64,000 nt of DNA from Mesodorylaimus sp. YZB2_4 (Eukaryota > Nematoda > Enoplea > Dorylaimida > Dorylaimidae). Every line of letters begins with the position of its first letter. Position 1 is the stretch's first letter. Both the position numbers and the translations under genes were made by a program. Of the stretch, positions 10,897 to 23,290 are shown one piece after another. Below the pieces are notes generated by a model that was given only the letters and a program-made list of their open reading frames with translations, was not told the origin of the DNA and ran no database searches. The DNA lies in NCBI GenBank assembly GCA_030248295.1, contig JASANH010000554.1:62001-126000 (forward strand). The letters are read 5' to 3'.

Positions 10897-12890
10897 TCAT
10901 TTTTTTCGTGCCATTGCCGCTCCGTCCATTATACATTCAATTATAAACATTATCACTTCCACAACAGTCATTATTGTCCCACCCACGAATAAACCTAATG
11001 TGCCTCCAAAATTACTCATGAAAAGAGTGAATGAATAAGTATTCGTTTCAATATAAGTCATCACTCCACCCAGCTGAAGTGCATCGTGCAATACAAATGC
11101 ATGAAAGAAACTCATATTTGCACTCTGTGCTTTCAAGCTCGGGACATTATAATAATGAACTTGAGATAAACTCATTTGTGACTGGATACTTAATTGGAAT
11201 ATCTCGCGCTCACATTTTTGTGGACATTTATTCAAACATATCGCGGCAACCTTACGATTTACCTTGCTCAATTCTTCATTATAAATTTTCCGCATACCAG
11301 TCCAATTTTGTAAAAATGCTGAATCAAATACATTGCAAATTTTCGCAGGGTCCATATCCGCCAGTTCCAACCAAGCATCGTAGCAGTCAAATTGATCATA
11401 AAATAATTTACTTTGGCATTGAATCATGCACTCCTCATTTGAATAGCCTGAATCGACTTGATCTGCTTCAAGGCAGGGGCTTATTGGTTTAGAAATAGAT
11501 ATGAATCTTTGCACATTAAATTTCAAAGTATTGTGAAAATGAGAGAGTAATGTCAAATAGGGACGGATAGATTTACGCAGATTCAAAGTCGAAAGGAAAT
11601 GAACTTTGAAAATATTGAATTTCGACGCTAATGCTCCATTGGTAGAGTCAGCAAGTTTTAATATGATGATACGATAGTCTGATCTCGTATCAGTTTTGAC
11701 AGGAAACAAATAAAACATGTAGCAGATAGAGCCATCTAAAAAAATCGTCTGAGGAGCTGAACTAGATTTCGAATCCCGGCATCCAACACAATGAAATACT
11801 GACCCATCAAAATTTGTGAATTCTTCTAAACCCAACGATTGGTTAGTGAGAGGTTGAGTGAATGAACGAAACAAATTGGCCAGCGATTTGTAGTTGTTTG
11901 AAGCATAAAAATCTAAGAACTCTTTCCTTGCAATGCTGATATTTTGTTCTATACGCCCAACTGACGAGCGATCGCGTGTTGTGTACCCCAGCGAATATAT
12001 CAGCGCATCCATGGATAAGTTGACCGAAGTAGCTCCAGCTGCATCCAACCACATGTCTGTGCATACGGCCAGAGGACCGAATTGGTATTCTGGCTCCACA
12101 GTTAACTCCACCTGAAGACAAAAGCAAATGTACAGCTTCGCTCCTAACTTTCTGCAGCTTATGGAAAAAGTAGCATGGACTTCTCTGTGTCACACGTACA
12201 GTAGTCATACTGTGACCGTTAATACACACTAATCATACTTTATTCTCTTTTTCTTTTTTTGTTTTTCCCCTAAATCTTACAATCAGCCGAGCCTGTAATC
12301 ATCAGTGTGAGTGTCACTTTAGTCTTAAAATTCGGTTCGAATGGTCCTTAGTCAAAAACGAAAAATGCACTACTTACACGTGTTGCACTTGGTTTTTCCA
12401 AGTATGCGACCGATGTTTCATAAACGTAAAATCCAGTCGCTCCTATGCCCAGCAGCAGTAAAATAGTCCATGCAATTCTTAGCGATAACCGTTTATTCGT
12501 CAGGGTATCCTTCAAGCCAACAATTGATGTCACGCTCTTCGTCAACCGATGGGCGTGCTGAAAAAGCCGAAAGCTAGAATTGCGCAGGCATATTGGAAGC
12601 ATATTTTAAAAAATTTTAAAACATTATGCCGTAAATGCGAATAATAATAGATATTCCAAATTGTTTTGCCAAGTTTTGAAACTTTTTGAAGGGAAAGTAC
12701 CTTAGGAAGGACTTCAACAACAGCCAAAGGGACTAGAACCGTAAACAAACAGAAAGTGCGCATCATCTTCAGAATTACTTTTTTTCTTTTTCTCCATTTC
12801 CAACATGGTTCGTCTTAAATTGTTTATCTCTGATTCCAAGCGACCCATAGTTTCCTTCATGTTTCGCATTTCTAACTCAGTCGAATCCAT
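10897..12890 (-). CDS. DEG/ENaC (ASC-type) sodium channel subunit, gene 2
   Basis: Paralogue of the gene at 6336-8096 with the same architecture. Exon 1, about 12890-12779, encodes a charged helix (MRNMKETMGRLESEINNL). Exon 2, 12557-12378, holds the juxtamembrane block and TM1 (RIAWTILLLLGIGATGF). Exon 3, 12111-10897, encodes the 404-residue remainder from VELTVEPEYQFGP to TM2. The filter again reads G-G-T (FVGGTIM), but the Glu four residues on is kept (TVVEVIM), unlike gene 1. The exon 2/3 junction is in phase with GT-AG borders. The exon 1/2 junction as read is off by one phase; exon 1 ends in an A7 run, so a homopolymer length error or an unseen splice choice is possible. Confidence 0.8.
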
Positions 12891-13355
12891 GTCGCGCGAT
12901 TTAAAAAGTTTGGGGAAGCAGAAGTTATATGAGCAGCATGAATATGGATTTTGCCACCAAAGTACTGTACAAATAACTAAAGTACATACTGCTAAAAAAT
13001 TACATGTCTGGAGCGCTTGCTCAGGTTACATTGTAAATACTGTAAGGCAAACTCCAATTATTGAGAGCCTCTGTCTTTATAACAGACATTCACATCGCCA
13101 TTTTTGCTATTAATTGAATGGGTTGAGCAAAGCTCTGGAATTTCGCAGTCTCCCATCATCGTCGAGTCCATCTGGCTGGATCAGATCGATCGAAGGTATT
13201 CATTGCCTCGATCGACAGCCGCCCAAATGTGCAAAGACTCCGTATAAGAAATATGTTGCATTCTAGCGGGCATGCATGCTCTAATGTACGGACACATCTA
13301 CTGCAGGGCGCTGTACTATACAACAACAAGGAGACTACTGCTCCAGAAATCCCAC

Positions 13356-13356
<1 letters not shown>

Positions 13357-13394
<38 letters not shown>

Positions 13395-13404
13395 CCCCCC
13401 CCCC
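13357..13404. repeat. A36 tract followed by C12 tract
   Basis: An uninterrupted A run (13357-13392) passes directly into a C run (13393-13404). The sequence after it (13405-13475) is a SINE 3' body, so the tracts may lie inside or next to a retroposed copy. Confidence 0.8.
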
Positions 13405-13480
13405 ATATGTGTTCCGTAGCCCTCGAGTGCGCTGCATGGTCCTTGGCTATGGATAAAGTATGACATGGCATGACGACATC
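13405..13480 (+). repeat. SINE 3' fragment
   Basis: The segment ATGTGTTCCGTAGCCCTCG, then GTGCGCTGCATGG, then CTTGGCTATGGATAAAGTATG with a TGACATGGCATGAC tail matches the 3' body of the tRNA-derived SINEs at 45105-45285 and 50532-50665 on the opposite strand. The tRNA-like head is absent or replaced by the poly-A/poly-C tract. Confidence 0.65.
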
Positions 13481-13635
13481 AGAGAAGTAAAGTTACAACT
13501 AATGTGAGAGCAAAAGGTAAGTCTGAAAAGATAAGTACTTAGCAACAAGGCACATTATATTTGTCGCTTGGAGCAGTGCTTGAAGTGTGCGTTTGATTTC
13601 AGAGCGCACAGCAGTTAGGGGGAGAAGGCAGCAGG

Positions 13636-16600
13636 ATGGAGCAGGGTACCAAAGAATTTGCTCCGGTGCCGTATATAATGTCTGTGGAATCGGTGAATTA
13701 CGCTCTGACTGCCACCACTACCAAATCCAAGATATCCTGGTGGCTCATCACTGTCGCGGCAGCACTTGTGTGCGTTGTTTGGACGTCATGTTTGGTTGTC
13801 AAATATCAGTCTCAAGCAACTGATGTCATGGTGAAGGTAAGCATCGCTCGGCAGCACAATTTTTTCATCGCTGTGCTGTCAGACAGATTTTATCGTATTA
13901 TTCATGGCGAGATGTTTTAGATGAGAGGAGACCAGGCGCCCTTTCCAGCTGTCACATTCTGCAATATGAATCCATACAAAAGGTCAGCTGCAGCTAGAAT
14001 ACCTGTGCTTGCTGAATTAATCAAGCAATACAAAGACTTGATGGTGAAAATTCCAAACCAAACTACAACAAAGGAGCAAACCTCATCCAGGTCAGCCAGG
14101 GTGAAGCGAACAGCATCCTATCCTGATCCAGCAACCAAATGCGACTGCTCCAAATGTGACACAATAAGTGCTCTGACACAACCATTTCTTGACGGTTCAG
14201 TATATTCGAGAGTGACAGGAAAAAAGTGTAGCATAAAATGGCAGTGCGGCTTTGAATGTTGCGGTGTCATGAAGCCTTCGAATTATTCAATTTTGTCTCA
14301 CCGATTAGCTCGTATAGACAACATCACCATCAACGAACGACTAATTTCAGCAAAGGTCATAGATGGCACCAAGGCTTGGTGTGGGCTGGCTCAAAACATT
14401 AGCAGCAACACTGGATACTACTGGTATGACAACATCACGGATCCTACCACGTCTTTTAATGCAACGAAGGCTTCAGAATGCGATGCAAATATGAAAAAGG
14501 GTGGGCCTATTGTTGTATCGAGGAGCGGTTATTGCATCCCGGGAGACTTTGATTCACAAAAGCAAGCGTGTATTTGCGAATGTAAGCGCTTTTAGATATC
14601 GAATTTTATATGTACTGTATTAGTACATGAGCGGTGTCACATTTTAGACATAGTATACCAAAAAACGACCACAACAACTACTTCGACCACTTCTAGCACT
14701 TCGACGGCAACGATTTCTTCGACCTCTCCAACCACATCGACTATTTCGACCAGTCCGACTAGTTCGACCTCCTCGACCACATCGACCAGCTCGACCAGTT
14801 CGACCTCTCCGACCAGTTCGACCTCTCCGACCAGTTCGACCACATCGACCACTTCGACCACTTCGACTACTTTGACTACTAACGATAAAAGCATTGCTAC
14901 CATTGGAACCAAGCCCAGCGGGTCAAAACCGCCCACCATTACTTCGACTTCAGCTCGCATCAGTATAGTCCCTTCTACATATATTCCCCCTACCGCTATC
15001 ACACCTTTTGTTAGTACCAAGAGCTGGCCATCCATGATGATCAATTCGGAGAGTCATACGACGGATCTCTCAACAATTCCACCAGGTTCAAGCACCACAG
15101 GTGTTAGCACTACAGGTACTTTGAGAACAGCCTTCGCAAGCAAACTCCTGACGCCATCTAGCACAACGCTGACAAAGAGCCCACCTGCAGGTTGCCTTAC
15201 AACAGTTGTCTGTACTGTCCCTTTGACATTCCCTACCAGCACTTCTACAAGCAGTTCTAGTGAAATGGCCGTGACAAACCCAACGGCTATCGTGTCAACC
15301 AGCATTAATCTAGCTTCTCCGAGTGTGGCACATATGGGCGCATCTAGGAGTAGAGCAGACCTAACTCCTGGCGTGCTGGTCACGACTGCCTCTAAGATTG
15401 AAACATCATCTGCTGGTGACATCGATGCTACCGGTACTGCTGCAAGCCATGACAAATCTCGTGCATCTAGCACTTCGTTTATCAGTTCAATTGAGCCTAC
15501 TCAATTATCCACTAATCCAACAGCTGGCACGACCAAATTAACAACTGCAACAACTAAGCAAGCCATGGGACGAGGCGCAGCTGTAGTCTTTCTGATTTCA
15601 TTAACAGCACAGCCTTCGATAACAGCTCAAGCCACTCAGCGAATATCCTCGACGCTATGTACCAACTTCAGCACTCTTCAGCCCGCCACACTGCCCTTAT
15701 CGACTGGCCAGCCGACCGCACCAACGAAAACCACCATCTTTTCCATTCCGACAGCATCACCACTGGTTTTTACAGTTCGATCAAGCCCCCAGTCTGAAAC
15801 AACCATTCGCAGCATGGCACCAGATACAAGCACACCCATTTCATTGATACAGTCTCCATTGAACAGTACAGAGTATAGAAAGAATGTGGCCACCGTGACA
15901 GCGACAGCAAAAAAAGCGACTGCTAAAATACACAGTTTCTCGCAGCTGGGACAAACTAAACTTTATACTGACGCTCTCCCAACCACACCAAATCCAGCAA
16001 GAAGACAAACGTCGTTGGCCGAAATCGGTCAATCACCTGATCCTTCTCTTCAAATGACACGGATAACAGATTTCACTCCGCCCCTGGAAACTGTGGAGAC
16101 GGTCACTTCATTAATTAGCATGATAACCAGGTCAACAGTGCATGGAGCAACAGCATCGACAGTATTTGCCGAAACTCAGACATCAACTAACCTTCAAGAA
16201 GATGCTAACGTTGCCGAAAAGACGCCACTGTTTGCTATGGATGCCACGCTTTTTATGAAAACCGCCCCAGCAGCATTTCCGGAAAGTACAGCCTTTGAGA
16301 AACCAGTGGGAGCGTCTGATGCGACAACAAACAGAGAAAGACTTGATGGAGCGACGAGCTCATCAGTGGTACAAGATATGACCAGCGTCATGGAAGAACA
16401 AACGCTCAGTTATAAAACAGAACCAATGACACAAGCTCAGTCATTAAGGCCAAATCAACAACCAAATTCAAGTACTGCTGCACAATCTACATCGCTTCCG
16501 GAAACACCTATCACTCCTTTACTGGTGACGATATTGGACGAAACCACGACTACTGTGCAGCCAGAAAGGACATCTGACGTAGCAACTAGCAGCTCTCCAG

Positions 16601-19600
16601 TTTCGTCCTCGAACATTGCTATAACAGGGTAAGCATGCCATGGTCTCGTGTACTACCGTAGCTTTACTTGTTTCTCCTTCACTTTGCACTTTTCAAGATT
16701 CTTACAAAGTTTATTTTAGAGCAGTGACTAGTCCTGCATTAGAAGAAACCACTTTGGCGATGACTTCTACGGCACAAGCGACATCTCGTGAAATGATATC
16801 GGTTCCAAAGGATTTACAACCAGATGATTCTACCCTCAATCTTACGTCAGATCCTCCCGCACTTGAACCGACGACATCTGCGTCAATGATACGCTCGAAT
16901 CCGAAGGACAGAATGACTTTAGCGCACAATCCGACAGCAAATGGCGCAATTACGTTGGATAACAATCAGGAAATTACAAAAGGTTCGAGTTCGACGGAGA
17001 TAATTACGAGCAAATTGGGGCATTCAGCAACTTCGACAACAGCTACCTCGAGCACGACTTTGCCAGAGAGCCTAGACTCAGTACTGGAGATAATGGAGAA
17101 CGAATCATCCCCACCTCCAATTTATGAAACGAGTGCGTTTAGTTCACTTTTCACAAATCAGAGTTTCGACGAATTATCTAAAACGAGCTTGTACGAGCCC
17201 ATTGTCCCCCGAGATTCGATTGGAAGCACTATTAGCTCCTTTCAGACTGTTACAGAAGCTTTTACGTGGAGGGAAGGGGAAACGAGTGAAACAACAAATC
17301 TAGACTCCAGCGAGACTAACCCTCATGACGAAATAACATCTGCTGGCTCGTTTCCCACTTTTCTGGAAACAAAAGAGCACACAATTCGGCCTACGTCTAC
17401 TGCCAGCGGTGGAGATGGAATTGATACACTATCCATAACCATAAAAGGGAGTGCTGACCCACCGCCCACAACCATTTCGGCTGATCGTGAGTCTGGTATC
17501 CACGATTCGACTCAGGAATCTCCAAATGCGCTTTGTTCTGAGCCTAATCTGAATGAAAAGTGCAGCGAGGAAACAAATACGCCAGCTGCAGGTTCATCAG
17601 CTACGCCAAGGAGGGCAGCGCTGAGAAAGACAGCAAAACCAGATGACCAAGAACAACCACTGGTGGGCACCACAGTTTCTTCGCTCGACAATGTAACAAC
17701 TGCAACAATGCTCGCGGAGCTGACAGGGCAAAGTGCTGGCACCGAAGATGCCGAGGAAGACGACACGACAAGTCAAAGTAAAAAGTCGGAGGCTCTGCAG
17801 ATGGAACTTCAGCTGGTAACTGAACAGCCTGGATCAACTAGCATACAGGATGCGCAACCACAAATGACAATTGGAATCCCATTCGAGCAACTCAAAACAC
17901 TCCCATTGAATCTTACCTCGACTACTCAGCACATAATTAACAATGGGATAAACAGCATTTTTAACACGGAAACTGATCCAATTGAGCTCAAAAATAAAGC
18001 AGATCCAGGGTCGACATTGGTCAAACAAGAAAAGCATGTAACGTCTCCACTGCCCAGAAAAGAGACGCAAAATATTTCGCTGGTGACCCCAAATCAAAAA
18101 ACACCTGAGGGAAATACGCAAATAGGAAGCTTTGAGAAAACATCACAAGACTCAGGTCCCGCTGAGATGTTTGCTCTTAAACCAATCGTAATAAAGACAG
18201 ATAGCAGTACCGACAGAGTACATCTTGAAGACAAGAGACAGGTGCCAACGGTGGGCGCATTACCGAAGGATGAATATGCCCGAGCAGCTGAAAACGGAAA
18301 CCTTGACAGAATTACAAATCAGGTGATCACACATGGTCCAATGTTCCAGGATGAATCAACGAGTTTAGACGAAAACGAGCTCGATTTGATAAACAAGAGG
18401 AGGAGCACTAGCAGAAAAACGATAACAGCAGGTGCATATGCGCCTGATTTTCCATCAGATTCTGAAGCAACACCTCATCTGACCCAGTTTTTGCCCACGC
18501 CCGGTCTTAAATACAGCGGTGGCTCTAATTCCGAGCAACGAACTGGCATTGGCAACTCTGCCAAGCCACAGTCCAGCGTAGAAGGTAAAGAAGCAACAAA
18601 TATAGATTTGCCTGACTCAGGATCCATATTGCGTTCTGCAACTCGATTGCCGACGCCTGTACCAGGAGAAGGGATTAGTTTAGCCGATCTACAGCTTTCG
18701 CCCATGATAGCTTCCTCACTCGAGATAAGTCAATGGTCGAATGACTCTAGTTCATCCAAGACAGCATCTGGAGATGTAGCGAATGTTCTGTCCAAGCCTT
18801 CTTCGAATACTGCCGACCTAACAGGTGAAGCTGAAGCAAGCAGGCAATTGACGCCATCGAAGCCAGTTTCAGAACGAAATTCAGACCTTGAACTGGACCC
18901 CGATATCTTGGATCAAGTGCCGCAAGAAATAAAAGACGCAATTGCTGGTATTCTGATGGGAGTGAGGATTACTTTCCTTTACTTGCTGTGTTTTGAAAAG
19001 CGAGTCTGCAATAACTTTTAGGTCAAGGATGACCCCATGGCGGGTGCTACAACGGTTCAAGATCTGTCGCCTTTTTTAAAAGAAATGCTGCCTCCAGCAC
19101 TATCAGTAGATGCTGGCTTTAATTTGAGTGACGTTTTAATGAAATGCGTGTATAATGGCCAGCGATGTGACATCGGGTAAGAAAGAAGTTGCCGATGCTG
19201 GTCTGATGCCGCAGATGGCAAAATACGTTCACCTGTAATCAAAATGTTCAAGCGCTTTAGAGTGGGTGTCGTTTTAAGCGACAGCAAATTTTTAATTCCC
19301 CCCCCCCCCTTCCTTTTACCATCATGGTGTGAATGTATGTACTGTATTGTGCTAGGCTCTGTTACAGAAAGTTTAAACTCACTAATGACCCAAACTATGG
19401 CAACTGCTACACATTCAATGCCGACGGATCATATCGACTGGCGTCACGAGCTGGGGCATCAACAGGTGACGTTTCTCTACTGTTAACGCTGATTTTGTTT
19501 GACTGTAAGACAATTTTAGGTCTGACCGTCACGTACTATGTAAACACTGACGAGTACGTGGACTATGTGGAGACGTCTGGAGTTCGAGTGGTTATTCATC

Positions 19601-21348
19601 TGCAAAATGATCCAATATTCCCTGATGTAATGGGATTCAGCGTTGGAAATGGTTATCAAAGCTCTACTACATTAAGACGAGTAAGACGTACTGTAGCTTC
19701 GTTGCTTGTGGGGAACATACTGTGCAGATTACAGTCAGACCTTAGCTGCTCTACATATTTTTAATTCATAAGTATGTTGGAGTGCAAAATCAGGCATTAC
19801 GCGTAATGCTGTGTTCTCGATCTCGGGCTCACTTCACCTTGCCGAATGTAATGCCGTATCGCCGCTAGCACTGGAGCTGCCATGACACTAACTGCTGAAA
19901 TCAACTGTGTTTTTAACTGTGTGATGCCTGATATTTTAGCTTCACCTAAACGCTATATCCACGCCATCGAAATCATGCGCCAATACTCCAGCAGACGTCA
20001 AATTTTACAACTATAACAACACCTATTCAGTTAAAGTACCTAGGCTTGTAAACGACTTTCTTGACCTGGAATATAAGACCATATTTAGGCTTGCCAAAGA
20101 AGCTGCATTCAAGATTATGTGATTGAAATGTGCGGCTGTGGTGATCCTCGCCTAGCACTGCCTATCGGAGCTTCGTTTGGCTATTGTAATATAACGAAGA
20201 GTAAGCTATTGATTCATTTTTTCGTAAATCATGTTTTACGACTTGGTTTAGGAGAATGTGTGAGCAAGGCATATGCTGGAAGTAAGGTCGAATCGAATTG
20301 CCAATGTCCAGTTGAATGCAGGTAATATCATGTGACAGTCGGCAAAGACAACATATCATTATTTCCATGGATAGGGGATACGATTTCACGGCCACCCAAA
20401 CAACGCGAAAGTTTGCTCCATACCAAGTAAGTTACACGCTCGTGACTTCACATGACCGATCGACTGGTGTGAATGCCCATGGATTAAAGTAAAACTGAAC
20501 TAATGGGGACTGTAAGTCAGGCAAACTAACATACCTACTTGATATATGTCGGGAGAGAGAGATACTGCTGCCTGGTGCGATATAGGTACTATAGGGAGGT
20601 TACTCATGGGAATAGGCGATGCGGAAGCTAGAATAGACTCTCCTGGCTGCAAAATAACTGGGTTCAAGCTATACATAACGTTATGTACGCCATCAGAGCG
20701 CTGCCTATTACTTTCGGTTGCTCAGGTTTTCTTCATCTTCGGTGTTTCTTTAACAAGTTTTATCATCTTGCAAGAAATATAGCCTTTTAAACCTTATTTT
20801 GCTTCTTGAGACCTTTCCAAATCACAGCATGTTTTTTCAATAGGATCAGCAATTACGACAGCTATTGCCAGTCAAGTCCAACAAGACGGTCCAGTCTGAT
20901 ACGTAAGCAGTGTAAACTTTTACCAGCTTTGATTGTTACAGTTTTGAGCTAACCGCCACCCCATAAACTTCTCCCTTTGTGGCTCCATAGAAGGATGCAC
21001 AACAAGTGTTCTAGGTTTTCCAGTCAGTATCCAGAGTCTAATATTTGACCGCCAGTAATCTTAGTTCTTCTTCCATGTAGTGGTGAATTCGTGATGGTGG
21101 AAGTACATTACGAAGACTTGACGGTGATAGAATACACTGAATACGTGGTTTATCAGGTAACTAACATACTTTTATTTTAAACGTGGCCAGTAAGAAGTTT
21201 TTCTTCCATTTTGAAGTGGGATGACTTTATGTGCGACGTTTCATCAATCTTGGGAGCATTTACTGGAATTTCTGTGCTTAGTGTATTCGAAATCATCAAT
21301 CTAGCTGCATATACTCTAAAAAAACTGCAAAGCGGTATACAAAAGTGA
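13636..21348 (+). CDS. Giant DEG/ENaC channel with a mucin-like Ser/Thr-rich ectodomain insert
   Basis: Fourteen exons join in frame: 13636-13836, 13921-14581, 14648-16628, 16720-18961, 19022-19176, 19368-19465, 19520-19680, 19940-20035, 20089-20200, 20252-20321, 20375-20426, 20844-20902, 21081-21156 and 21217-21348, giving about 2,031 aa. Channel marks: TM1 in exon 1; FPAVTFCNMNPYK opening exon 2; YGNCYTFN; VRVVIHLQNDP; the Cys-rich stretch CQRSCIQDYVIEMCGCGDP; VEVHYEDLT; and TM2 with GAFTGISVLSVFEI, which keeps the G-x-S filter and LSxxE. Exons 3 and 4 (residues about 288-1695) interrupt the ectodomain with roughly 1,400 residues rich in Ser, Thr, Pro and Ala, starting with TST-type microrepeats. 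A furin-type RVKR site is at about residues 127-130. Usual DEG/ENaC subunits are about 500-900 aa. Every border is GT-AG and the phases close, which argues against artefact. A decayed copy lies downstream. Confidence 0.85.
14690..14880 (+). repeat. In-frame TCGACCANN microrepeat coding Ser/Thr
   Basis: Short tandem units such as TCGACCACT, TCGACCAGT and TCGACCTCTCCGACC repeat within exon 3 of the giant channel gene and encode S-T-T, S-T-S and S-P-T runs. This is probably the seed from which the mucin-like region expanded. Confidence 0.75.
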
Positions 21349-22440
21349 GTATTTTGCGAGGGGTCACCCAAATGCTCTAAATATCAGTTATTTCGTGAAT
21401 GATCAGCAAGATATGCACTTTGTCAAAATTTCTCATATTCAAACGTTGATGTATCAGCACAGTTATGCTGCACTTACATATTTGCACGCGACGTCTCTGC
21501 ATATCAGCTTTTGTATGAATATCAAATTCACATGCTCACTTACTTACTTTGTGATGTAATAATCTGTCATTTGATATGAATAATTTTGCACCAAAATAAT
21601 CTCAGCAGATCAAAAGTCCTTCTCTCCTGGCTGCCTTATAAGCAGAAGTAAAATATACACCTTACGATTAGTGTTTGCCATTTAGAATAAGGAAATGTAT
21701 TTCATGCATTTTATATAACCATGCGGGTTAGCATAGTTTTTATGTGTGTGCGTGAGTGCGTGTGTGTGTGTGTAAATGACCGTAAAACCTAGAACTAATT
21801 TGTTGGCTATGTCCAGAATTTTGGTTGGAACGCGGTCCCCTACAAGCATCATGATGCAAAAGGGAACGACTTGAGGCAACGACCCGCAAAACTGGCCAAT
21901 AAATCATCGTAATACTTGCTTTGTACAAGCTTACTCGTACCTTTTAAAAGCTGGTTAGCTACTTATCATTTGGCACAAGAACCTTCGACACTGTTGCATA
22001 AGTCATGTCGAAAAAATAAGCCAATCCTCATTGAAGCACGCTCCAGACTTTGTACTAATTCTCACAGTAACGTTAGTTATGATCGTGAGCCGCTTCGCGC
22101 TAGACTCGTCACCATCTCCAACCAAACCTGTTGTCGAATGAAGGAAAACGGGTACTGACATACTGTATGATATCTTTTGGTAGCTGCCTGCCTTCGAACA
22201 AATCCCTGTATTCATCATTGTTACAGCGTGAGTTTACACATATTTGCTCATCTTGTGCGCTATATGTAATATTGGGTGCCCTTATAGTTACGTAGGAGCT
22301 CTTTTGAATCACATCCAAGTTATTATGTCAATCGATAATTTCTGTTATTATTAGAAATTATTTCTCGTTACTACTCTGAAGGGATGCAGCTTTTACACCC
22401 ACGTACTCTGTAAAGTACACTAGGCTTTGAATTCGATCTA
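21349..22440. other. Intergenic, TG microsatellite, no gene recognised
   Basis: A (TG)n microsatellite lies near 21742-21774. The rest shows no exon I can support. Confidence 0.4.
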
Positions 22441-23290
22441 GGCTCCAACAAACAGTAGTGCTCCAATTTTTTTATCGTGAGAAAACAGCCTTCACGCGTG
22501 AGTTTGGTTTGTTCGAATGGACTCGCATACCTTTTGGCCTGACCAATGCTCCAGTCACTTTTGCTCGTGCGGTGGACTTCCTACTAGCTGGCCTGACATG
22601 GAGACAATGTCTAGCATATTTGGATGATATTATCATAAACTCCCAATCTGTCGATCATCATATGAAAGATCTACAAGTGGTATTCGACCGTATTCGATGG
22701 GCTAACTTGAAGCTGAAGCCTACCAAATGCCACTTTGGTCGCGCGGAAGTACCATTTCTAGGCCTCATTGTCAGTCGTCATGGAATTCGGCCGGATCCAG
22801 AAACTACAGCACCTCTTCGTGATATGCAAGAACCAACCGACAACAAGGCCTTGAGTTCGTTCCTGGGGCTGGCTAACCATTATCGATGGTTTGTTCAGCG
22901 ATTTGCTTCGCTCGCTGCACCATTGTTTCACCTTCAGAAAAAGAAAGTGCCTTTCGTGTGGACTGAAGAATGTTCCTGATCTTATGTCATCCTTCGCGAC
23001 ATCTTACTCTCAGATGCTATTTTGCGATTCCCTGATTTCAAGTTACCGTTTTCACTCAGCACGGATGCATCTGGAGATGGTTTGGGCGCGGTTTTGGAAC
23101 AATACCATCCAGAAGAACCTAAGACCCGGTGGGTAGTCGCATACGCTTCAAGAGCTCTAATCGCAGCTGCGAAGAACTCCAGCGCATCAGGAGCAGAAAT
23201 CACATCAATCGACTCATTGAACTTGGCTCTGTCAGCCAAGACGACCAAAGCTAAGATAAATTGGGCCTTTTGTCAGTTGTCAGTTGACTT
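22440..23290 (+). mobile_element. Ty3/gypsy LTR retrotransposon pol fragment (RT and RNase H)
   Basis: The frame at 22458-22978 reads a Ty3/gypsy reverse transcriptase: FGLFEWTRIPFGLTNAP, the catalytic YLDDI, and FLGLIVSRHGIRPDPE, continuing into SSFLGLANHYRWFV. A stop and frame change near 22976 lead into an RNase H start in another frame (FSLSTDASGDGLGAVLEQ) at about 23050-23110. Gag, protease, integrase and LTRs are not seen. It is a broken, non-autonomous remnant just upstream of the decayed giant-channel copy. Confidence 0.85.

Noticed and set aside
14637-15044. Antisense frame of Val/Glu-rich protein
   Set aside because: It is the mirror of the Ser/Thr microrepeat exon of the giant channel; no independent evidence.
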